A DNA stretch of 64,000 nucleotides from Pseudoxanthomonas broegbernensis (GTDB lineage Bacteria; Pseudomonadota; Gammaproteobacteria; Xanthomonadales; Xanthomonadaceae). Below, piece by piece: positions 1-8,165 of the stretch. A model generated the notes under the pieces. It worked only from the letters and a program-made list of their open reading frames with translations, was not told the DNA's origin and made no database searches. The stretch covers positions 124,001 through 188,000 of the forward strand of contig NZ_JACHGU010000005.1 in the NCBI RefSeq assembly GCF_014202435.1. Reading direction: 5' to 3'. The position numbers and the translations under genes were made by a program. Numbering within the stretch: the stretch's first letter is position 1; every line of letters begins with the position of its first letter.

Positions 1-144
1 CCCACCGCTCCGGGCCTGGAATGGGCCGGCAACAACACCCAGAGCCTGAGCGGCGGCGGTGCCGGCGATGCGACCACCGATGGCATGAACAGCGACATCG
101 AGCAGGTGCTGACCCTGGTGGCCCATCTGAAGATGAACCAGTAA
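1..144 (+). CDS. Partial CDS: C-terminal end of a type IV pilin-like protein
   Basis: The window opens inside this gene, so only the last 47 codons and the TAA stop are visible and the prepilin leader cannot be checked. Its final residues (LVAHLKMNQ) almost match the end of the pilin-like protein at 11123-11854 (LVAYLKMNQ), and this is why I call it a pilin paralogue. A Gly/Asn-rich stretch precedes the end. The stop is 7 bases before the next ATG on the same strand, so this is the first visible cistron of the pilus operon. The identification rests on a short match and on position. Confidence 0.6.
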   Translation, partial: PTAPGLEWAGNNTQSLSGGGAGDATTDGMNSDIEQVLTLVAHLKMNQ

Positions 145-151
145 CGCCGCC

Positions 152-697
152 ATGAAAGCAATCCCCCTGCTCTCGCGCCTGCGCCAGTCACGACGCACGT
201 CGCTGACGCTCTTCGCCATCACCCTGGGGGCCCTGGTGGTGGCCGCGGCGTGGTTCCTCGGCGCGCGTTCGGCCCTGGCCGACGCCTACCAGCGCCTGGG
301 CAGCCGCAACCAGGCCCTGTCCGAGGCGCAGGTGCGTGAGCAGGAGGCGCGGCTGCGCGTGGAATACGCGCAGTCGGCGCAGCACCTGCTGACCGCCGTG
401 CAGGCCCATGGCCTGCAACCGGATGCATGGGGCGAGCGCCTGATCAACCTGCGCCAGAGCCAGATGAGCCGCGAGGATGCGGCCTCGCTGCTCGGCGCAG
501 TGGGGCGTGACAGCGACCGGATCTTCGGCGCCGAAGCGTTCGAGCTGTCGGTCACCCACCCGGACGAGGGCCTGTTCGACACGCCCAACACCGAGGACCG
601 GGCCCCGGCGCCGCTGTCGCTGACCCTGCGCGGCAGCCTGCTGTTCCGCACCGCCGCCACCGGCGGTGCGGCCCTCCTGCCCGAGGCAGCACCATGA
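152..697 (+). CDS. PilO/MshJ-like inner-membrane assembly protein
   Basis: The 181-residue product has a basic N-terminus, one transmembrane helix at about residues 18-38 and a likely coiled coil at about 42-75, followed by a small periplasmic domain. This is the layout of PilO, GspM and MshJ, which form the alignment complex linking the cytoplasmic motor to the outer-membrane secretin. The family call comes from topology and operon position; I see no diagnostic motif. Its TGA stop overlaps the ATG of the next gene (ATGA, 694-697), which suggests translational coupling. Together with the next two genes it would form the inner-membrane subcomplex. Confidence 0.6.
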   Translation: MKAIPLLSRLRQSRRTSLTLFAITLGALVVAAAWFLGARSALADAYQRLGSRNQALSEAQVREQEARLRVEYAQSAQHLLTAVQAHGLQPDAWGERLINLRQSQMSREDAASLLGAVGRDSDRIFGAEAFELSVTHPDEGLFDTPNTEDRAPAPLSLTLRGSLLFRTAATGGAALLPEAAP

Positions 698-2100
698 GCC
701 TGCTCCTGCTGGTCCAGCAGCAAAACAACTGGCTGACATTCGACCGCGGCAACGTCGGCCGCAGCGACACCCGGCCGCGTCTGCAGCGCGCGGGAATGGT
801 GGTGGCCGACTTCGAAGGCGCGGTCAGCAGCGTGATCTCGCTGGAAGGCAGCCCGGCGCACGCGGTGGCCCTGATCGAGAAGCGGCTGCGCTCCGACGGC
901 CTGATCGACGGCGAAAGCAAGATCCTGATCCACAAGACCCGCACCGTCGGTGCCGGCTACCAGACGCTGTTCACCGCGGTGCCGCTGGAAACCTGGCAGC
1001 AGACGTACGCCTGGGCCGAGGCCCAGCCGGACCACTGCCTGCTGGTGCCCGCGACCTCGCTGCTGTTCAACGCACTCAAGCCGGGGCAGGCGGTCGTGCT
1101 GCAGTCCGGGCGCCAGCTCAGCGTGCTGGCCATGCTCAAGCACGACGTGATCTACCGCAGTTCCCTGGCCTACAGCGACGACCCGGAAGACCTGGCGATG
1201 ACCGCCGGCGCCCTGGCCGAGCAGTTCGCCGACGACCTGGCCCGTGGCGAGGACAACCTCGAGCCGCTGGACGTGAAATGGTGCCCGGTCCTGGTGCGCC
1301 GCCCGCAGGAAGGCCAGCCCTGGCTGGACGACACCCTGCGCGAGATCTTCTCCGCCCGCAGCGGCCTGCAGGTGGCGACCGTCCCGGTGCGCCGCGTGCT
1401 GGACGGCAACGGCAACGAGTACCGTACCGGTGCGGCATGGATCGAGAGCACCGCCAGCGCGGCGATCGCGGTCAATCCCACCGCCAGCCGCGCGGCCTAC
1501 GTCGCCGAGTGGGCCCTGCCCCTGGCCAGCGCCGCCTCGCTGGTGTTCGCGCTGGTCCTGGGCGCGCTGGGCGCGCGCTGGACGCTCAGCGCACGCGAAG
1601 CCGGCAACCGCGCCGAACAGCTCGACGCCCAGATCGCCGAGATCGAAACGCGGGTCGACGCCCTCCGCAACGACCAGGCCGTGCCCGACCGCTTCCCCGC
1701 CGTGCTGGACTTCGTCGAGCGCGCGCGCACCCTGCAGCAGGGCGTGGACCCGGTCTCCGGGATGACCCAGATCCGCGAGGCCGCGGCAAACGAGGTGCGG
1801 ATCCTGCGCGTCCGGGTCGAACAGCCCATCGCGCCCGGCACGCCCGTCCGCGCCGATGCCAACCTGCCCGACATCCGCGAGCCCACCCTGCGGGTGGACG
1901 GCGTGGTCGACCCCGGCCGCGGCATGCCCGGCATGCAGATCGCCGGCTTCGTCGAGCGCCTGCGCCGCGCCGGCTTCGACCCGGTTCCGCTGGATCCGCA
2001 GGGCGGCACCGGGAGCAGCCGGTCCGCCGGCGGCTTCTTCTCCTATCTGCTCAAGCGCGTGCCCCCGGCACAGGGTCCTGCCAGCGGAGCCACCCCATGA
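694..2100 (+). CDS. Fused PilM/PilN-like (MshI/GspL-like) assembly protein
   Basis: The 468-residue protein has a cytoplasmic N-terminal region of about 270 residues, compatible with a degenerate actin-like PilM fold. A transmembrane helix follows at about 273-295, then a coiled coil at about 298-327 and a periplasmic domain. PilM and PilN are separate proteins in standard type IV pili but are fused in GspL of type II secretion and in MshI. Such proteins bind the assembly ATPase (here 8152-9855) on the cytoplasmic side and PilO-type partners in the periplasm. The start ATG overlaps the previous stop and the stop overlaps the next ATG. Confidence 0.65.
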   Translation: MSLLLLVQQQNNWLTFDRGNVGRSDTRPRLQRAGMVVADFEGAVSSVISLEGSPAHAVALIEKRLRSDGLIDGESKILIHKTRTVGAGYQTLFTAVPLETWQQTYAWAEAQPDHCLLVPATSLLFNALKPGQAVVLQSGRQLSVLAMLKHDVIYRSSLAYSDDPEDLAMTAGALAEQFADDLARGEDNLEPLDVKWCPVLVRRPQEGQPWLDDTLREIFSARSGLQVATVPVRRVLDGNGNEYRTGAAWIESTASAAIAVNPTASRAAYVAEWALPLASAASLVFALVLGALGARWTLSAREAGNRAEQLDAQIAEIETRVDALRNDQAVPDRFPAVLDFVERARTLQQGVDPVSGMTQIREAAANEVRILRVRVEQPIAPGTPVRADANLPDIREPTLRVDGVVDPGRGMPGMQIAGFVERLRRAGFDPVPLDPQGGTGSSRSAGGFFSYLLKRVPPAQGPASGATP

Positions 2101-2657
2101 AGATGAAGTACACCGCCGCCCTGGCACTGGTGGTCTGGCTGGCGGTCGCCGGCTGGCTGGCCAGCATGGTGATCGCCAAGCCCGCCGTGCTGCGGCTGGG
2201 CAACCAGGCGGGCGAAACCGCGGCAATGGCCGAGCTGCGCAACGGCATCAACCGCAACCACCAGGTCACCGAGTCGATCGCCTCGCTGCGCGAGGCCACC
2301 CCGTACACCGGCCCGACGCGTGCACTGGTGGCACTGCCGCCGCCGCCCGCGGCCGCGCCCGCCGATGCAGGTCAGGGCACCGCCGCAAGCCGTGGATACG
2401 GCAACGCCGGCAGGACGGGCGGGCAAGCCGTCGCCGACCCCATGGTGCCCATGGTGTCGCTGGTCCTGGACACCGACGGACAGCGCAGCGCGATCGTCAA
2501 CGGCCAGTACGTGCGGGCCGGATCGCGCCTGGCCAACGGCGCCCGGGTCCGCGCCATCGGCCCGGACTGGGTGCGGATCGACGATCCGTCCGGTAGCGCG
2601 CAGACCTTCCAGGTGCGCAACGTGCTGGCCCCCGAACGCGACGGGGGCATGCAGTGA
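2097..2657 (+). CDS. PilP/MshK/GspC-like periplasmic connector
   Basis: The start at 2097 gives 186 residues and overlaps the preceding TGA (ATGA); open frame continues upstream, but this start fits the coupling used throughout the operon. An N-terminal transmembrane helix (about residues 5-25) is followed by a Pro/Ala-rich linker. A C-terminal beta-rich domain (about 125-180) carries the pattern QRSAIVNGQYVRAG and DWVRIDD, typical of the small domain shared by PilP, GspC and MshK. This domain usually contacts the secretin periplasmic N-domains (secretin at 4079-5815). The stop overlaps the GTG start of the next gene. Confidence 0.6.
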   Translation: MKMKYTAALALVVWLAVAGWLASMVIAKPAVLRLGNQAGETAAMAELRNGINRNHQVTESIASLREATPYTGPTRALVALPPPPAAAPADAGQGTAASRGYGNAGRTGGQAVADPMVPMVSLVLDTDGQRSAIVNGQYVRAGSRLANGARVRAIGPDWVRIDDPSGSAQTFQVRNVLAPERDGGMQ

Positions 2658-3286
2658 CCATACGCCAGTACAAGCCGCTGCTCTGGCTTGCCGGCGTCCT
2701 CGTCGTCGTAGGCCTGGTGCTGGTGTTCGCCCTGCGCGCCGGCTCCGATCGCGCAGCCGCGCCCGCGCCCGCCGATGCACCTGCGGTGCCTCCCGCCGCC
2801 AGCGCAGCGGCGCCGGCGCCCGCCGCCGCCGCCGCGCCCGCGGAGACCCCGCCGTGGCTGTCCGGCGGCCAGAAAGCCGCTGCCCCGGCCGTCACGCGCG
2901 CGCTGTCGGCCGTTGCGCCCCATGTCCCCTCGGCGGCCGAGCAGACCCGGAAAGTGGCGGAACTGCGCGAGCAGGCCATGCGCAACGAGCGCACCGCCGA
3001 CGACCTGCTGCGCCAGATCGATGCGATGAAGGCCAGCGGCCAGGCGCCGCCGGGCGTCAACCTGGATGCGCTGCGCAGCAACCTGGTGGTGACCAAGCGT
3101 GCCCAGGTGCTGGCGCGCGAGCTGGCCGAACTGACCCAGCAGCCGGAAACCTCCGACGGCCAGCAGCGCATCCTGGCCATCACCGCCGAACTGCAGCAAC
3201 TGCAGTCGCAATTGCGCTACGACGTGGGTACACCCGCCGCCGTCGCACCTGCCGTGCCCGCCGCGCAGCCGGGCGGGAGGCGATGA
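2654..3286 (+). CDS. Membrane-anchored Ala/Pro-rich coiled-coil protein of the pilus operon, function unknown
   Basis: Translation starts at GTG 2654, overlapping the previous stop (GTGA), and gives 210 residues. One transmembrane helix lies at about residues 9-26. An Ala/Pro-rich stretch covers about 32-65, and heptad-like helices rich in Glu, Gln, Leu and Arg cover about 95-195. I do not recognise a family. The position between the PilP-like gene and a minor pilin suggests a periplasmic spacer or partner of the inner-membrane complex. No catalytic motif is visible. Confidence 0.6.
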   Translation: MTIRQYKPLLWLAGVLVVVGLVLVFALRAGSDRAAAPAPADAPAVPPAASAAAPAPAAAAAPAETPPWLSGGQKAAAPAVTRALSAVAPHVPSAAEQTRKVAELREQAMRNERTADDLLRQIDAMKASGQAPPGVNLDALRSNLVVTKRAQVLARELAELTQQPETSDGQQRILAITAELQQLQSQLRYDVGTPAAVAPAVPAAQPGGRR

Positions 3287-3287
3287 C

Positions 3288-4046
3288 GTGCGCCGGCGCT
3301 GTCCGCCGGCCATGCATGCCGGTTTCACCCTGGTCGAAGTGGCCGTGGTCGCGGGCATCCTCGGCCTGCTGGCACTGACCATGACCTCGGCCTTCGAAGG
3401 CATGGAACAGGCGCGCCAGCAGAACACCGCGCAGGCGCATGCCGAAGCCGCGCGCCAGGCACTGCGCACCTTCATGCTGCGCAACAAGCGGCTGCCATGC
3501 CCGGACAACAGCACCTACGGCGACCGCGGCCGCGAAGCCAACGGCGCAGGCAGTTGCCCCGGCGACCTGCGGGTGGGCTGGCTGCCGTATGAAAGCCTGG
3601 GCCTGCAGGTTCCGGTGCGCTCGCAGCGCCTGCGCTACGGCGTCCATCGCGGCACCAACGCCGACCTCGTCGCGCCGCTGCATGGCGCGGTCGACGGTCC
3701 GGACCTGGAGGGCACCGGTGGCCTGGCCCGGGCGCTGGCAACCGCCGCGCAGGCCGCACCTTCCACCGACCAGCCCCATTACTCAGGCGCCGTCCCGGCC
3801 CTGTCCTCGGATACCTGCGCCAGCGCCGAGCCGGTCAACCCGGCGTTCGTCCTGGCCGCCCCGGCCACGGACCGCGATGTCGATGGCGCCATCCACCCCG
3901 GTTTCGATGGCCCCAACCGTGGTTTCGCGACCAGCAGTCCGTGCGTGGCCCCGCCCGCACGCCCCGCAACCCGTATCTACGACGACGTGGTGGTGGCGGA
4001 AAGCGCCACCACCCTGCTCGGCTGGCTGAGCACCGCCACCCGATGA
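3288..4046 (+). CDS. Prepilin-like minor pilin (252 residues)
   Basis: The GTG at 3288 is preferred because GGGAGG lies 7 bases upstream; an internal ATG at 3312 has no such site. The product has a 12-residue basic leader ending in Gly, then FTLVEVAVV, the prepilin peptidase site with Glu at position +5. A hydrophobic helix follows. The ectodomain has the pattern RLPCPD, then GWLPYESLGL and RLRYGVHRG, which recurs in the large pseudopilins at 11898-17337. Several Cys residues suggest disulfides. It is probably a minor pilin cleaved by PilD, whose gene is not in the window. Confidence 0.75.
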   Translation: MRRRCPPAMHAGFTLVEVAVVAGILGLLALTMTSAFEGMEQARQQNTAQAHAEAARQALRTFMLRNKRLPCPDNSTYGDRGREANGAGSCPGDLRVGWLPYESLGLQVPVRSQRLRYGVHRGTNADLVAPLHGAVDGPDLEGTGGLARALATAAQAAPSTDQPHYSGAVPALSSDTCASAEPVNPAFVLAAPATDRDVDGAIHPGFDGPNRGFATSSPCVAPPARPATRIYDDVVVAESATTLLGWLSTATR

Positions 4047-4078
4047 CATTCCTCCGCCTTTCCTGAAGGTCCGAATCG

Positions 4079-5815
4079 ATGAGCCCGAACCCCTCCACAC
4101 CCCGGTACCGCACTGCGCCGCGCCTGCTTGCCATCGCGATCGCCACGATGGTGCTGGCTTCCTGCAGCACGCCGCGCAGCGTCCGGTCCATGCCCAAGAC
4201 CGAGCACAAGGCGCTCGAGCGCGTCGGAGCCACCCTGGCCGAGGAATCCGCACGCCTGGCCGAGCGCCACGACAAGGTGCGCGAGGACATCGAGCGGCAG
4301 GCGCCGGCTCCGGAGCCGCCGGTTCCGATGGCTCCGGTCTACGACCCGCTGGAGAACAGCGTGGTCAGCCTGAGCATGTACGACGCCGACGTGGGCCAGT
4401 TGCTGTGGGCCCTGGCCGGCGAGCTGAAGATGAACCTGATCGTGGACCCGCGGGTGCTGGAACAGCGCCAGCGCGCCAGCCTGCACCTGCGCAACGTGAC
4501 CGCGCGCGAGGTCTACAACCACATCCTGGAAGCCTTCGACCTGCATGGCGAGGTGCGCGGCGGCGCCCTGATGGTCTCGCAGATGAGCGAGCGCATCTTC
4601 AACGTGGACATGCTCGACTCGAGCATCGCGCTGGACCTGTCCACCGGCGGCGACGTGTTCGGCGCCGGCATGCAGAGCGCCGGTGGCGGCGGCCAGTCCC
4701 TGCGCGGCAACCTGACCATGACCGGCGCGATCGGCAAGGACAACGACCCGTACAAGCAGCTCGATGCCGCGCTGAAGACCATCCTCGGCACCGACCAGCC
4801 CGCCGCCGCGGCTGCGCGCGGTCCGGATGCTCCGCCGCCGCCGGAGAACGCCCGGTTCAACCTGGACCCCGGCAGCGGCACCCTGTACGTGCGCGCCCGG
4901 CCCTCGCAGATGCGCGCGGTCGAGGACCTGATCGACCACAGCAAGAAGAAGCTGCGCCGGCAGGTGCTGGTGGAGGCGCAGATTCTGGACGTCTCGCTCA
5001 GTGACAACTCCAACTACGGCGTGGACTGGAATCTGCTGCGCAACCGCGTGGCCGGCCTTTACGGCACCGATCCGGGCATCGTCACACCCATGCCGGCCAT
5101 CCCCGGCGACCCGGACCTGGGCATCCCCGCAGACCCGAACCTGCTGCCCTACCAGCGCTACGGCCGCTTCGACGCCCAGCGCCGGCAGATCGTGTTCCCC
5201 AACCAGACCCTGGGCTCGAACGTGGGCCGCGCCGCAGGCCTGAGCTACGTCAGCGACACCTTCTCGGCCGCAGTGAACGTGCTGCGCAGCTTCGGCAACG
5301 TGAAGGTGCTGTCCAATCCCAGCGTGCGGGTGCGCAACGGCAGCCCGGCCTACCTGAGCGTGGGCACCAACATCCGCTACGTCACCAAGTCCACCACCAA
5401 CGTCTCCAGCGGCGGTGGCGGCTTCAACACCTCCTCCGACATCCAGACCGACTCGCTGTTCTCCGGCGTGGTGATCGGCGTGGCGCCGATGATCCACGAG
5501 AACGGCTCGGTGGAGCTGCTGGTGCACCCGATGCAGACCGAGGTGGAGCCAGCCAGCCTGGCGCTGCGGGAGTTCCCCAATGGCAACGCGGTGACCCTGC
5601 CGGTGATCAACGTCAAGGGCATCACCACCACCCTCAACCTGCGCGATGGCGACACCGTGATGCTGGGCGGCCTGATCGACCAGCAGGGCGGCATGGACGA
5701 TCGCGGCATCCCCGGCCTGTCGGACATCCCGGGCCTGGGCCGTCTGTTCGGTGCCCGTGAAAAGACCCACAAGACCCGCGAGCTGGTCGTGGTCCTGCGG
5801 GTGAAGGTGATCTGA
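4079..5815 (+). CDS. Lipoprotein secretin (MshL/PilQ-like outer-membrane channel)
   Basis: The 578-residue product has a lipoprotein signal peptide with lipobox LASC (Cys29), so the mature protein should be lipidated. N-domains follow: VSLSMYDADVGQLLWALAGE and LHLRNVTAREVYNHILEAF are typical secretin/STN and N1 patterns. The C-terminal third (about 380-578) is the secretin beta-barrel core, with the late motif DGDTVMLGGLI and a GLGRLFG segment. Secretins form the gated outer-membrane ring through which the pilus leaves. The lipidated type resembles MshL and BfpB more than PilQ. The stop shares one base with the next ATG (TGATG). Confidence 0.9.
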   Translation: MSPNPSTPRYRTAPRLLAIAIATMVLASCSTPRSVRSMPKTEHKALERVGATLAEESARLAERHDKVREDIERQAPAPEPPVPMAPVYDPLENSVVSLSMYDADVGQLLWALAGELKMNLIVDPRVLEQRQRASLHLRNVTAREVYNHILEAFDLHGEVRGGALMVSQMSERIFNVDMLDSSIALDLSTGGDVFGAGMQSAGGGGQSLRGNLTMTGAIGKDNDPYKQLDAALKTILGTDQPAAAAARGPDAPPPPENARFNLDPGSGTLYVRARPSQMRAVEDLIDHSKKKLRRQVLVEAQILDVSLSDNSNYGVDWNLLRNRVAGLYGTDPGIVTPMPAIPGDPDLGIPADPNLLPYQRYGRFDAQRRQIVFPNQTLGSNVGRAAGLSYVSDTFSAAVNVLRSFGNVKVLSNPSVRVRNGSPAYLSVGTNIRYVTKSTTNVSSGGGGFNTSSDIQTDSLFSGVVIGVAPMIHENGSVELLVHPMQTEVEPASLALREFPNGNAVTLPVINVKGITTTLNLRDGDTVMLGGLIDQQGGMDDRGIPGLSDIPGLGRLFGAREKTHKTRELVVVLRVKVI

Positions 5816-6726
5816 TGAGCCTGATCTACGACGCGCTGCGGCAGTCGGCACCCGGTGCCGGCGCAGCCGTGTCCGCGTCGTCGCAGCATCTTCCTTCGGG
5901 GTGGTGGCGTCGCCCGTTGCCGTGGCTGGTCGCCGGCGTGCTGGTGGCCGGGCCCCTGGGCTTCCTGCTGGCCCGCCAGGCCGCGCCGGCGCCGCAGGCC
6001 GACGCCGCACCTGCGGCGGTCGTGGCCGATGCCGGAACCACGGCCACGCCACCCGCGGCCGCGCCGTTGCCGCCGGCCGCCGCGCCCCCCGATACCGACA
6101 CATCCCAGGCGCCCGTCGCGGCCGCCACCGGGGTGGCAATGACGGCCGATCCTGCACCGGTCGCGGACCCTGCCGCGCCCGTCGCCGCGCCATCACCGGC
6201 CACCCCCGTCGTGGCCGCATCGACCGACGCCGCGCCGCCCGCCCCACCGGCGCCTTCCACTGCGGAGCGCGACGTCCAGGTCGTGGCCTCGAAGATCGAA
6301 GTCTCGGTCTCGGACGGTTCGAGCAACCGCCGCGGAACGGTGGATGCGGTCGATGCCGATGCCGCCCGGGTGCGCGAGGCGATGGCGGCCCTGCACGTGG
6401 CGGTGGGCGATGGCGACGACGTGGCCGTGCATGCGGCGATCGAACGGCTGCAGTCCCTGCTCCCGGCCCAGAGCCTGACCCTGCTGCGCGCCCGGGCCTG
6501 GGCCGCGCACGGACGCGGCGACCTGACGGAAGCCGGCCGGCTGTACCGCACCATCCTCGACCGCGTGCCCGACGACGAGCACGCCGGCATCAACCTGGCC
6601 CTGCTCGATGCCCGCCGTGGCGACGTGGACGGCGCGCGGGCGCGGCTGGACCGCCTGGCCTCGCGCAGCGCGCGCTCGCCGCAGGTGCTGCGCGCCCTGG
6701 CCGAGCTGGAGGCCACGCAGCGATGA
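5815..6726 (+). CDS. GspB/MshN-like membrane protein with C-terminal TPR
   Basis: The 303-residue protein begins MSLIYDALRQ, close to the conserved N-terminus of GspB/ExeB proteins. A single transmembrane helix lies at about 36-54, then a long Ala/Pro-rich periplasmic linker to about 155. The C-terminal part (about 180-300) has helical repeats of TPR character. GspB works with GspA, and the next gene has exactly the GspA layout. The pair would link the machine to the cell wall or help place the secretin. Both ends overlap neighbouring genes. Confidence 0.65.
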   Translation: MSLIYDALRQSAPGAGAAVSASSQHLPSGWWRRPLPWLVAGVLVAGPLGFLLARQAAPAPQADAAPAAVVADAGTTATPPAAAPLPPAAAPPDTDTSQAPVAAATGVAMTADPAPVADPAAPVAAPSPATPVVAASTDAAPPAPPAPSTAERDVQVVASKIEVSVSDGSSNRRGTVDAVDADAARVREAMAALHVAVGDGDDVAVHAAIERLQSLLPAQSLTLLRARAWAAHGRGDLTEAGRLYRTILDRVPDDEHAGINLALLDARRGDVDGARARLDRLASRSARSPQVLRALAELEATQR

Positions 6727-8165
6727 ACCCGGCCCTGGCCCGCCACCTGGAAACGCTGGGGCTGGAACGCGCGCCGTTCCCGCCCACGCCGGACGCGGCC
6801 GCGTATTTCCAGACGCCGCTACTGGAGCGCGAACTGGTGGAGGCCACCCATGCGCTGCGCACCCGCGCCGGCTTCGTCCTGCTCACCGGCGAGGTGGGCA
6901 CCGGCAAGAGCACCTTCCTGCGCCGCCTGCTGCACACGCTGGAAAGCGAGGGCGTGGCGGTGTCGCTGGTGTTCAACACCTTCCTGCAGGGCGCCGACCT
7001 GCTGGCCGCGGTGCTGCGCGACTTCGGCCTCAAGCCGCAGGGCAACCCCGCCGCCGACATCGAACGACTCAACCGCTTCTTGGTCGAGCGCTGGCAGAAG
7101 CAGACCTCGTGCGTGCTGGTGATCGACGACGCGCAGAACCTGACCCTGGAGAGCCTGGAGCTGCTGCGCCTGCTGACCGGCCTGGAGACCGGCCAGGAGA
7201 AGCTGCTGCAGATCGTCCTGGCCGGGCAGCCGGAGCTGCGCGACAACCTGGACCAACCGCGCATCCGCCAACTGACCAGCCGCATCTGCAAGCACGTACG
7301 CCTGGAGCCGATGGACCCGCACCAGACCGGGAGCTACGTCGATTTCCGGTTGGCCGCCGCCGGTGCCGGCGACGGCATCGTCCTGGAAACGGACGCGGCG
7401 GCCGCGCTGCACCGCGCCAGCGGCGGCAACCCGCGCCGGATCCACCTGATCATGGACCGCTGCCTGTACGGCCTGTACGCACGACCACCAGGACGGCGCC
7501 GGATCGATGCGCGCCTGGTCCGCACCGCCGCCGCCCAGTCCGGTGCCCTGCCCGCGCGCCGGCGGCGATCGCCGGCGCTGGCCGCCGCCGCCTCGGTGGG
7601 CGTGGCCGCCTGCCTGGTCCTGGCCGGGCTGGGACTGCGCGGTGCCGAGTCGCGCGCCGACGACGCCGCGACCGCCGCCGCAACCGCACCCACGGCTGAC
7701 GCCGTCCCCGTCGGTACCGGTTTCGACCCCGGCTGGCAGGGCTGCCTGCAGCGCTTCGCCCGCGGACAGGCGCACCTGCAGCCGGTCAGCGACGCCTGGG
7801 CGCAGCGCCTGGCCGGGCGCGCGGACGTGTGCCTGCGGCGCGAGGCCGGCGGCTGGTCCGCCGCCTGGCCGGTAACCCTGCGCGCCGAGCATTTCGTGTC
7901 CGCCGCCGCCAACGACCGCGTGCGCGAGGTACAGGCGCTGCTGCGCGGCGAAGGCCTCTACGACGGCGCGCTGGACGGCCTGTACGGCCCGCGCACGCGC
8001 CAGGCGCTGGCGCGCTTCCAGGCCGGCAACGGCCTGCCCGCCACCGGTGCCCCGGACCCGGCCACGCTGTTCCTGCTCGATGAGCGGATGGCCGGCACGG
8101 CATCGCTCCAGCCCCCCCACACGCCCCCTACTTCCACGGAATCCACGCACCATGGCCACGGTTGA
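6723..8165 (+). CDS. AAA ATPase with peptidoglycan-binding domain (GspA/ExeA/MshM-like)
   Basis: The start at 6723 overlaps the preceding stop (ATGA) and gives 480 residues. The N-terminal AAA domain has Walker A GEVGTGKST (Lys62) and Walker B VLVIDDAQ (about 131-138). After a basic stretch comes a transmembrane helix (about 284-304). A periplasmic region ends in a peptidoglycan-binding domain of the PG_binding_1 type (about 395-455; DGALDGLYGPRTRQALARFQ). In type II secretion, GspA/ExeA binds peptidoglycan to assemble the secretin. The 3' end overlaps the ATPase gene at 8152 by 14 bases in another frame. Confidence 0.85.
   Translation: MNPALARHLETLGLERAPFPPTPDAAAYFQTPLLERELVEATHALRTRAGFVLLTGEVGTGKSTFLRRLLHTLESEGVAVSLVFNTFLQGADLLAAVLRDFGLKPQGNPAADIERLNRFLVERWQKQTSCVLVIDDAQNLTLESLELLRLLTGLETGQEKLLQIVLAGQPELRDNLDQPRIRQLTSRICKHVRLEPMDPHQTGSYVDFRLAAAGAGDGIVLETDAAAALHRASGGNPRRIHLIMDRCLYGLYARPPGRRRIDARLVRTAAAQSGALPARRRRSPALAAAASVGVAACLVLAGLGLRGAESRADDAATAAATAPTADAVPVGTGFDPGWQGCLQRFARGQAHLQPVSDAWAQRLAGRADVCLRREAGGWSAAWPVTLRAEHFVSAAANDRVREVQALLRGEGLYDGALDGLYGPRTRQALARFQAGNGLPATGAPDPATLFLLDERMAGTASLQPPHTPPTSTESTHHGHG

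Noticed and set aside
286-2226. Long minus-strand open frames antisense to the pilus genes (also 3977-6247)
   Set aside because: They lie opposite genes with clear families, have Arg/Ala/Pro/Gly-rich compositions and no recognisable motif. Such shadows are expected at this GC content.
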